This document shows positions 1 to 5,605 of a stretch of DNA of 9,154 bases, in pieces. Positions within the stretch are counted from its first letter, which is position 1. Each line of letters begins with the position of its first letter. A model generated the notes under the pieces. It saw only the letters and a program-made list of their open reading frames with translations. It made no database searches and was not told the DNA's origin. Position numbers and translations under genes: made by a program. This DNA is from Deltaproteobacteria bacterium (GTDB lineage Bacteria > Desulfobacterota > WTBG01): contig WTBG01000323.1 of assembly GCA_013139225.1 (NCBI GenBank), positions 1 through 9,154 of the forward strand, read 5' to 3'.

Positions 1-5
1 TGTTT

Positions 6-1334
6 TTATGAATAGATTGGATAACCAAGTCGCGTGGCAGGTTTCATAAAGGAGACAGCAGTCTCTGGTTTCAACCCAGCAAGCTTTTTTGCCATGAGTG
101 GTTTTTCTCTTTTCATTTGTTCCATAAGTGGTTCTACTGCACTCACTATATTTCCATAGAGTTTAAATGGATTTAATGTCCAGGGTAGTTTTTGAACAAT
201 GATTTTATGAAGATAGTTGAGTTCATCCTCAGTAAAAAGATTGAAAAAGACAGGATAACAAACGAAATCCCGGTAGTCATGGGTTTCAGGCCAGTTCCGC
301 TTCCACCAATCAATGTAATCCATCACTCCTTCCCTGTTTGGCTTACCAGTGTGGAGAGCTTTACAAACTGCGTTTGCTGCTTTGTGTCCTGAAATCAATG
401 CCCCGCTGTTCTCTGCCTCAGCAAACCACACGGTGTCACCCACAAAAAGAACATTATCCTTAAAAGGTTCTCTGGCCGGACTCCACATGCTTATTACAGC
501 GCACCGCTTGTGTATTATCTTCACGTTATGAAACCATTTACTAAAAGAGCTCCTATTGATGAAAAAATCTAGCATTTCATCTCCTCTCATATAAAGCCAG
601 TATTCGTCATCACGGTAAACACTGGGGAGCATGCAAAAATGGACTGTACCCAGCCCTCCATAATCATAGCAGTTTCCCATACAGATAACCTCTGAACGGT
701 CGAACTTAACACCGGTGATATAATAGCTAACGGAAGAAGAGGTAGTTATAAAAGTGCGATCCCGGTTTAACCCTAGCTTTCTGGCAAGCAGTGAACTGAT
801 ACCATCAGCAGCAATACAGAAGGTGCCTATAAACTTTTCACCATTCTTTGTTATAACCTCTACTCCCTCAGGGGTTTTTTGTGCATCAACAACAGTACGC
901 TCCAGAAAGTAATCAACACCTGCCTTTCTCCCCTCTTCAAAGAGACCCTCAAGCAAAGCTACTTTGTCAAATACTACCGCTGCCCTTCCACGACCGGATT
1001 GATTGGCTTCGTAGTCACCTATCTCAATCCGATCTTCTGTATTGGGGGCAATAAAGTGACAGGCATAAAATTCCCTGTAGCCACCCTTATAGTTGACAGA
1101 GAAATTATTTACAGGAAAAATCCACTTTTTTTTCTCTCGGGAAAAGTACATCCTCTCATTGTAGAAATGATCCATATTCACAAGAAACATCTGAGCGCAC
1201 GCCCGCTGTACTTTAGCAGGATTAGTTTTCATTTCCAATAAAGCTACCTTAAGTCCATTCTCAGCAGCTGTTTTGGCCGCTTCCAAACCCGAAGTACCCC
1301 CGCCTACAACCACAAGATCATATTTTTTCACCAT
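6..1334 (-). CDS. Geranylgeranyl-reductase-like FAD-dependent oxidoreductase (paralog 2, third gene of operon)
   Basis: Predicted soluble or membrane-associated flavoprotein of the GGR/PHBH-fold group. Counting from the TTG at 1337, residues 12-17 (GGGTSG) form the N-terminal dinucleotide-binding loop and E35 ends the second strand. The AADG motif is near 176-179, and VGD at 299-301 is the second FAD-contact motif, followed by an EAE and a GHKAANA helix. Three start codons lie in a row (TTG 1337, ATG 1334, GTG 1331). A GGAG at 1343-1346 is 8 nt from the ATG and 5 nt from the TTG, so I chose the ATG (442 aa). The gene is clearly paralogous to the one at 2107-3459 over its whole length, sharing the GRG/QGR, SYY.(T/S)G, DNVL.VGD, NREGV..YIDWW and TLNPF blocks. 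It is complete, with TAA at 6-8. Family knowledge suggests reduction or hydroxylation of an isoprenoid or other hydrophobic substrate. The actual substrate is unknown. Confidence 0.85.
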   Translation of the reverse strand: MVKKYDLVVVGGGTSGLEAAKTAAENGLKVALLEMKTNPAKVQRACAQMFLVNMDHFYNERMYFSREKKKWIFPVNNFSVNYKGGYREFYACHFIAPNTEDRIEIGDYEANQSGRGRAAVVFDKVALLEGLFEEGRKAGVDYFLERTVVDAQKTPEGVEVITKNGEKFIGTFCIAADGISSLLARKLGLNRDRTFITTSSSVSYYITGVKFDRSEVICMGNCYDYGGLGTVHFCMLPSVYRDDEYWLYMRGDEMLDFFINRSSFSKWFHNVKIIHKRCAVISMWSPAREPFKDNVLFVGDTVWFAEAENSGALISGHKAANAVCKALHTGKPNREGVMDYIDWWKRNWPETHDYRDFVCYPVFFNLFTEDELNYLHKIIVQKLPWTLNPFKLYGNIVSAVEPLMEQMKREKPLMAKKLAGLKPETAVSFMKPATRLGYPIYS

Positions 1335-1342
1335 CAACCAAT

Positions 1343-1346
1343 CTCC
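1343..1346 (-). promoter_or_regulatory. Ribosome binding site deciding the start of the third operon gene
   Basis: GGAG on the minus strand lies 8 nt before the ATG at 1334 and 5 nt before a TTG at 1337. The 8-nt spacing and the stronger codon favour ATG. The difference is one residue (442 against 443 aa). Confidence 0.6.
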
Positions 1347-1382
1347 ATATTCATTTTTCTTTAAAGTTAACGGGGAGGTTCC

Positions 1383-2075
1383 TCACTTTATCGTAATAAG
1401 GAACGGGCGTAATTCCTCCTTTACCGTCGATGCATCCACTGCCTCGAGGGTTCTATTCTTCATAGAGGGGTTGGTTAAGGCATCAACACACACTTCAGCT
1501 ATTTGCTCCCTGGTTACTCTGCCTGAAAATTTTCCCCCTTCCCCGAAAACAGTTTTTCCCGAAAGCGCTTCACCTGCATATCCACCCGGCCGTATGATGG
1601 TATAATCCATTCCAAATCCCCGTATGAATTCTTCTGATTTCCCCTTTGCCTTAAGAATGGGCCCCATGAGCGCTCTATAAATAAAGGATACGGCGAGTTT
1701 ACTGTCACCCACTCCTGTTGAAGAGATAACTACCAAGTGCTGAAGGGACTTTGCTTTTGCAGCTCTTGCCAGATTCTGGTTGCCCATATTATCAATCTTG
1801 TCGTTTTCTTTTTTGCTAAAGGGTTTTTTTGAACCGATAGCACTGATAACAAAATGTGCACCTTCCATAACTTCTGCAAGGGATTCTACCGAGGTCAGGT
1901 CTCCATATATTAGTTCCACCCCTTCTTTTTGCAACCCGGATGGTTGAGGAGGATCGAACGGCTTAACAAGAAGCGCCCGCACCTGATACCCCTTTTTCAG
2001 TGCTTCTTCCACTATTAGACTTCCAGCTCTTCCTGTTGCACCGGCTACGACAACAATACTCTTCTCGCTTCCCAT
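1383..2075 (-). CDS. NmrA-like / atypical short-chain dehydrogenase (NAD(P)-binding)
   Basis: A 230-aa single-domain Rossmann protein. An N-terminal beta strand leads into GATGRAG at residues 12-18, the extended/atypical SDR nucleotide-binding loop. GDL at 58-60 and the SAIG stretch near 78-81 contact the cofactor in this fold, and VVISSTGVG (115-123) is the strand-4/5 region. The classical YxxxK catalytic pair is not evident: the usual position holds KGKSEEF (144-150), followed by DYTIIRPGG (157-165), as in NmrA/SDR_a5-type proteins. It may therefore be a redox sensor, a chaperone-like NAD(P)-binding protein or a reductase. The start is firm, with GGGAGGT at 2081-2087 five nt before the ATG. 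It sits between the two GGR paralogs, with gaps of 31 nt upstream and 48 nt downstream, so cotranscription and a shared pathway are likely. The exact reaction is unknown. Confidence 0.85.
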   Translation of the reverse strand: MGSEKSIVVVAGATGRAGSLIVEEALKKGYQVRALLVKPFDPPQPSGLQKEGVELIYGDLTSVESLAEVMEGAHFVISAIGSKKPFSKKENDKIDNMGNQNLARAAKAKSLQHLVVISSTGVGDSKLAVSFIYRALMGPILKAKGKSEEFIRGFGMDYTIIRPGGYAGEALSGKTVFGEGGKFSGRVTREQIAEVCVDALTNPSMKNRTLEAVDASTVKEELRPFLITIK

Positions 2076-2106
2076 AAGACACCTCCCTTTATGACCAGAT
2101 TGAACA

Positions 2107-3459
2107 TTAAAAATTCGGAAAACCTGATTTTATAAATGGTTCCATTTGCGTTTCTAAAGACAAACTGCTCAAATGCTTCATTTTTTCTAAAATGATGGGT
2201 TTTTCTCTCTGGATCTTATCCATTTGTCGTACAATTTCAGCATTGATGTATTTCACAAGGTTAAAAGGATTAAGAGTACAGGGAAGAGTCTCTGTAACAA
2301 GGCTGTATAGATAATTAAATGCATCCTCACCTATAAAAGTACCGCTCAAAATTTCGAGGAATTCCCGGTAGTTCTGGGTATCCGGAAAGGATTCCTGCCA
2401 CCAGTCTATATAATTCCCAACCCCTTCTCTATTAAGCTTCCCATCTTTAAAGGCTTCTGATAGAGCATTTGCAGCCTTCATTCCGCACATCATCGAACCG
2501 GTGCATTCCGCCTCTACCGTCCATCCTGCATCCCCGACAATTAATACATTATCACGAAATGGGGTTGGAACAGGAGACCACATATTAGCTACATGTGCCA
2601 TCGTTTTTCTTATTTTTGGTCTTTTAAAAAATTTGGAAAAAGGGCTTTCATAGATAAAAAAATCAAGATATTCCTTATAGTCAATATCGGGATGCGATGC
2701 GCCTCCACCATAAACCCAGTATTCATTTTCCTCAAATGGGCTGGGTTCAATCCAGTAGGCAACAGGGTAGCCTACTTTTTTGTGATAGAGCATTGCCATC
2801 ACAAGAACTTCGGGGTGGGGTAAATCAAGACCGCTCATATAGTAACTGACGCCCTGCATGGTTCCATAAAAACGCCGTTCTCTATTTAAGTTCAGGATTT
2901 TTGCCAGTCTCGAATTTATCCCATCAGCAGCGATAGTAAAGACACCTTCAAAAACATTGCCTTCCGAGGTAACAACTTCATTTATCTTTCCCTTACACCG
3001 TACATCAACAACATTTGTTTCGGGGAAAACATCAACGCCGCTCTCCTTAGCATCATTTAAAAGGCTTTTTAGAAGATGACTTTTGCTGTAGGTTACCGAA
3101 AGACGCCCTTGATCTCCCTTTTTTACATTCTCATCATAATCACCAAGCTTTATATAATGTTTTGCATCTGACGTGTAAACATGCCAGCCATAAAAATTAT
3201 GGTAAGGGCCGTCATATTTTAAAGAAAATCCGGTAACCGGAAAAACAAAGCGTCCGTTTTTTTCATTAAAATACATCCTCTCACCAAAGTAGTAGTCGCT
3301 TTCAACCGCAAACATTGTAGCACAGCATCGTCCAATTTCTACAATCTTCTCTTTTCTGTCCAGAAGAGCGACCTTCAGGCCATTCTCTCCAGCAACTTTC
3401 GCGGCCATGAGTCCGCCAGGGCCTGCTCCAACAATTATGACATCATACGTTTTCTTCAT
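2107..3459 (-). CDS. Geranylgeranyl-reductase-like FAD-dependent oxidoreductase (paralog 1, first gene of operon)
   Basis: A 450-aa flavoprotein of the GGR/PHBH-fold group. GAGPGG at residues 11-16 with D34 at the end of strand 2 makes the ADP-binding beta-alpha-beta unit. AADG at 177-180 (followed by INSRLAKIL) matches the GGR block after the second nucleotide-contact strand. IVGDAGW at 307-313 is the GD motif that contacts the FAD ribityl chain. It is followed by EAE (315-317) and GMKAANAL in the place where classical GGRs have a GEG..AMxSG stretch. Adjacent cysteines C45-C46 precede a conserved ATMF. Length is normal for the family, and there is no signal peptide or clear transmembrane helix. 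The ATG has AGGAG at 3469-3473, nine nt upstream. It is the promoter-proximal gene, followed after 31 nt by the SDR and then by its own paralog. Isoprenoid double-bond reduction is the family's best-known chemistry; flavin monooxygenase or dehydrogenase activity on another lipid is an open alternative. Confidence 0.87.
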   Translation of the reverse strand: MKKTYDVIIVGAGPGGLMAAKVAGENGLKVALLDRKEKIVEIGRCCATMFAVESDYYFGERMYFNEKNGRFVFPVTGFSLKYDGPYHNFYGWHVYTSDAKHYIKLGDYDENVKKGDQGRLSVTYSKSHLLKSLLNDAKESGVDVFPETNVVDVRCKGKINEVVTSEGNVFEGVFTIAADGINSRLAKILNLNRERRFYGTMQGVSYYMSGLDLPHPEVLVMAMLYHKKVGYPVAYWIEPSPFEENEYWVYGGGASHPDIDYKEYLDFFIYESPFSKFFKRPKIRKTMAHVANMWSPVPTPFRDNVLIVGDAGWTVEAECTGSMMCGMKAANALSEAFKDGKLNREGVGNYIDWWQESFPDTQNYREFLEILSGTFIGEDAFNYLYSLVTETLPCTLNPFNLVKYINAEIVRQMDKIQREKPIILEKMKHLSSLSLETQMEPFIKSGFPNF

Positions 3460-3537
3460 TACCTCTTGCTCCTATTAGCGAATGTTTTGCCCACTCCATC
3501 AAAGGCACCGTGCATGGTTGAATTGACAAACATTTCC

Positions 3538-3560
3538 TTTTTAGTGGGATTTTTTAGTGG
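3538..3560. repeat. Tandem TTTTTAGTGG direct repeat at the leftward transcription start
   Basis: TTTTTAGTGG occurs at 3538-3547 and again at 3551-3560, a 13-bp period. The pair lies immediately downstream of the -10 box of the leftward promoter. It could be a regulator binding site or a simple local duplication. Confidence 0.5.
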
Positions 3561-3565
3561 AATAA

Positions 3566-3594
3566 ATAATAGGAGATGACCACTTGTGTGTCAA
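3566..3594 (-). promoter_or_regulatory. Sigma-70-type promoter of the GGR-SDR-GGR operon
   Basis: Read on the minus strand, TTGACA (3589-3594) is followed by a 17-nt spacer and TATTAT (3566-3571). This is a perfect -35 and a near-perfect -10 at optimal spacing. Transcription would start near 3559, giving a leader of about 100 nt before the ATG at 3459. Confidence 0.8.
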
Positions 3595-3676
3595 GATAAA
3601 AACCTCAACAAAACATGCTGATTGATTCCCATGCATGAGGGAAAGCTGCTCCTTAAGATACCAATAAAAAAAAGCA

Positions 3677-3705
3677 TTGACAAAATATGAATAATGGTTT
3701 AAAAT
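3677..3705 (+). promoter_or_regulatory. Sigma-70-type promoter of tetR (possibly also the pump genes)
   Basis: TTGACA (3677-3682), a 17-nt spacer and TAAAAT (3700-3705) give a start point near 3712, about 42 nt before the tetR ATG. The spacer and -10 lie inside the inverted repeat at 3687-3722, as expected for an autorepressed tetR-family gene. Confidence 0.8.
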
Positions 3706-3722
3706 ATTGAACAGTTATTCAT
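3687..3722. promoter_or_regulatory. Candidate TetR-family operator (inverted repeat)
   Basis: Exact 8-bp arms ATGAATAA (3687-3694) and TTATTCAT (3715-3722) flank a 20-bp centre that is itself partly symmetric (GGTT/GAAC-like inner pairs at 3697-3699 and 3710-3712). The element covers the -10 box and start point of the tetR promoter. Binding there would block transcription, which fits autoregulation. A loose half-site, GAATAA at 3560-3565, lies by the leftward start point. Assignment to this regulator is inference from position. Confidence 0.55.
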
Positions 3723-3753
3723 TGTTTGAACGTAAATTCAAAAAGACAATTTT

Positions 3754-4371
3754 ATGAAAAAATTAAGTAGAAAAGAACGGGAATATAGAACAAGAAGAGA
3801 AGAAATACTAAAGGCAGCAGAGAGTGTATTTGCACAAAAGGGCTTTCACAATTCTACCGTCGCAGAAATAGCTAAAGAGTCTGAATTTGCCATTGGCACA
3901 ATCTATCAATTCTTCAAGAACAAGGAAGAGTTATACTACATCATGATGATTGAGAAATTTGATCTTTTGTATTCTACTCTTTTAACCGGAGTAGGCAAAA
4001 ATATCAAGTGTTCAGAAAAGCTTCTTTGCCTGGTTGAGATTGTGTTTGCCTTTATTGAAGGAAATGTGGATTTCTTTAAGGTTTTTACCTGGGAACTAAA
4101 CGTGCTTAATTCAAATATGAACAATAGACTGAAAGATCAGCTCGTCGCTAAACACTTTGCCTATATAAAACTAATAAGCGATACGATTAAAGAAGGCTTT
4201 CAAGAAGGGGTGCTCAAAAAAGGCAATGCCGATGATCTTTCTACCGCGCTTGTCGGTATGATGAACATTTTTTCGTTCAACTGGATTTACAATCAGCGAC
4301 AGGATTCGCCCAAGTCAAAAGCTCCCATTATTGTAAACCTCTTTTTAAATGGCGCTATCCGAGGGAATTAG
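3754..4371 (+). CDS. TetR/AcrR-family transcriptional regulator
   Basis: A 205-aa one-component regulator. The N-terminal DNA-binding domain spans about residues 14-62: helix 1 RREEILKAAESVFAQKGF, then the helix-turn-helix TVAEIAKESEFAIGTIYQFF and KNKEEL, a textbook TetR signature. The remaining ~140 residues are helical and variable, forming the ligand/dimerisation domain, so the inducer cannot be inferred. The first ten residues are strongly basic. The ribosome site is weak (AAAGA at 3742-3746, 7 nt from the ATG), suggesting low expression, as is common for repressors. The gene lies between a divergent redox operon and a codirectional efflux pair that starts 136 nt downstream. It is probably the local repressor of the pump, of itself and perhaps of the divergent operon. 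The start at 3754 places the HTH at the normal distance from the N-terminus. Confidence 0.92.
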   Translation: MKKLSRKEREYRTRREEILKAAESVFAQKGFHNSTVAEIAKESEFAIGTIYQFFKNKEELYYIMMIEKFDLLYSTLLTGVGKNIKCSEKLLCLVEIVFAFIEGNVDFFKVFTWELNVLNSNMNNRLKDQLVAKHFAYIKLISDTIKEGFQEGVLKKGNADDLSTALVGMMNIFSFNWIYNQRQDSPKSKAPIIVNLFLNGAIRGN

Positions 4372-4450
4372 GACGCGGATTTTCACAGATAATTGCAGGA
4401 AGCAAATGCGAACAACAAAACGGATTTAACGTAATCTTGGTAATGTATGT

Positions 4451-4478
4451 CCCAAAAATCATCTTCCATATTTTTGGG
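4451..4478 (+). other. Hairpin in the tetR-pump spacer
   Basis: CCCAAAAAT (4451-4459) and ATTTTTGGG (4470-4478) form a perfect 9-bp stem with a 10-nt loop, 29 nt before the membrane-fusion-protein start. No T-run follows on either strand, so it is not a classical intrinsic terminator. It does not cover the AAAGGAG at 4496-4502. It could be a protein-binding palindrome, an mRNA-processing or stability element, or a weak attenuator. I found no convincing separate promoter in 4372-4507, so the pump genes may depend on the tetR promoter. Confidence 0.55.
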
Positions 4479-4507
4479 CTGATTCCCATGGTTATAAAGG
4501 AGAAGGA

Positions 4508-5599
4508 ATGAGATATTTAACAACCCTATTATGTTTTACACTGGTTGCATTGGGGTGCGGTTCGAACAGCGATGAAATGGAAAACAAAGAGACTGTTGTT
4601 TCTGTAATTACCACCAACGTTAAAAGGGGCGACATTTCCTCCTTTATCTATACGACAGGGGCAATCTTTCCCAAACAGGAATCAATGATCAGCCCCAAGG
4701 TAAGTGGAAGGATTGAGAAGCTTTACGTAGATGAAGGTGATCAGGTAAAGAAAGGACAGCCTCTGGTTATGCTTGAGCAAGAAAGAATCCGTATTGGAGT
4801 TAAAGAGTCTGAGGCTTCACTAAAAGAAACCGAAGCACAACTGAAGAACCTGCAGGCTACCTTGAAAAGAAATCAAAGATTATTTGAGGAAGGGGTGATT
4901 GGCTCTCAACAATTTGATGATACCACAACAGAGAGGGACCTTGCAGAAGCCAGGGTCCAGCGTGCGGAAGCTGTCTTAGAAAGGATGCAGCAAGATCTCA
5001 AGGACTCCGTTATTACAGCCCCTTTTGATGGATTTATTGTAGAAAAGATGATGAATGAAGGGGAGATGGCCACCACCATGCCTCCATCTAACATATTCCA
5101 TCTGGTAGATACCAGCAGGATAAAAATTGAATGTGGCATTACTGAAGGGAAGAGAAAATCTATCAAAGTGGGCGAAGAAGTTTTAGTAACGGTAGATGCA
5201 TACCCTGATGAGGTTTTTACTGGAAAAATAACAACAGTCAACCCTAAAATAGATCTTAAGAGCAGGACTTTTAAGATAAAAACTGAACTTCCTAATCCTT
5301 CTTTCAGATTAGAATCAGGGATGTTTGCCCGCATCCGCATTATCGAAAGCGAATCTAATAATGCCCTTCTTATTCCTCAGCGCGTGATCATTAGCGGGGA
5401 AGTAGAAAAAAAGGTGTTTGTGGTTGAAAATGGCAGGGCGGTCGAAAAATCAATTGTTACCGGCATCATGGACCACCCCATCGTTGAGGTGACGGAGGGA
5501 CTCAAAGAAGGCGATATCGTGGTAACCGAGGGGTTCTACGCTTTAAAAGACGGAATTAAAGTTCGAGTTAAACAGGATCTTATCAAAATCAAGGAGTAA
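4508..5599 (+). CDS. RND efflux membrane fusion (periplasmic adaptor) lipoprotein, HlyD/AcrA family
   Basis: A 363-aa adaptor that bridges the inner-membrane RND pump to an outer-membrane channel. Residues 1-16 are a short hydrophobic signal ending LVALG before C17, a slightly irregular lipobox, so it is probably lipid-anchored. The domain order is standard. Lipoyl half-motifs lie at about 58-91 (SPKVSGRIEKLYVDEGDQVKKG) and 168-202 (TAPFDGFI). Between them, a charged coiled-coil hairpin spans about 92-167, with its tip near 121-137. A beta-barrel follows at about 203-282 (ending GMFARIRI) and the membrane-proximal domain at about 283-355. The tip carries R121 and L125, which align with the AcrA TolC-docking residues R128 and L132; the third position (S139) aligns to G132, with S133 adjacent. 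The start has AAAGGAG at 4496-4502, 5 nt before the ATG. The permease starts 6 nt after the stop, indicating tight coupling. Confidence 0.93.
   Translation: MRYLTTLLCFTLVALGCGSNSDEMENKETVVSVITTNVKRGDISSFIYTTGAIFPKQESMISPKVSGRIEKLYVDEGDQVKKGQPLVMLEQERIRIGVKESEASLKETEAQLKNLQATLKRNQRLFEEGVIGSQQFDDTTTERDLAEARVQRAEAVLERMQQDLKDSVITAPFDGFIVEKMMNEGEMATTMPPSNIFHLVDTSRIKIECGITEGKRKSIKVGEEVLVTVDAYPDEVFTGKITTVNPKIDLKSRTFKIKTELPNPSFRLESGMFARIRIIESESNNALLIPQRVIISGEVEKKVFVVENGRAVEKSIVTGIMDHPIVEVTEGLKEGDIVVTEGFYALKDGIKVRVKQDLIKIKE
5591..5596 (+). promoter_or_regulatory. Ribosome binding site for the GTG-started RND gene
   Basis: AAGGAG overlaps the last codons of the adaptor gene and lies 9 nt before the GTG at 5606. 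This supports GTG rather than the in-frame ATG pair at residues 16-17, which would cut into the first transmembrane helix. Confidence 0.8.
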
Positions 5600-5605
5600 C
5601 CAACT

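Larger units (their letters stand above)
3460..3753. other. Divergent intergenic control region
   Basis: This 294-nt AT-rich spacer separates the minus-strand GGR-SDR-GGR operon from tetR on the plus strand. It contains one near-consensus sigma-70 promoter for each direction and a direct repeat at the start of the leftward transcript. It also holds an inverted repeat overlapping the rightward promoter. I see no small gene or structured RNA in it. Confidence 0.75.

Noticed and set aside
879..1241. 120-codon plus-strand reading frame opposite the third redox gene
   Set aside because: It is a shadow of a gene with clear FAD-binding motifs on the other strand. It shows no domain signature and no start signal.
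3603..3640. CCTCA...TGAGG pair as an operator in the divergent spacer
   Set aside because: The 5-bp arms are 28 nt apart and the inner bases do not continue the symmetry, which is compatible with chance.
4451..4478. Hairpin as a rho-independent terminator for tetR
   Set aside because: The A/U-rich stem is not followed by a T-run on either strand, so termination is not supported. It is kept only as a hairpin of unknown role.
4906..5340. 144-codon minus-strand reading frame opposite the adaptor gene
   Set aside because: The plus strand carries an unambiguous HlyD-family protein here. The antisense product is a serine-rich shadow.
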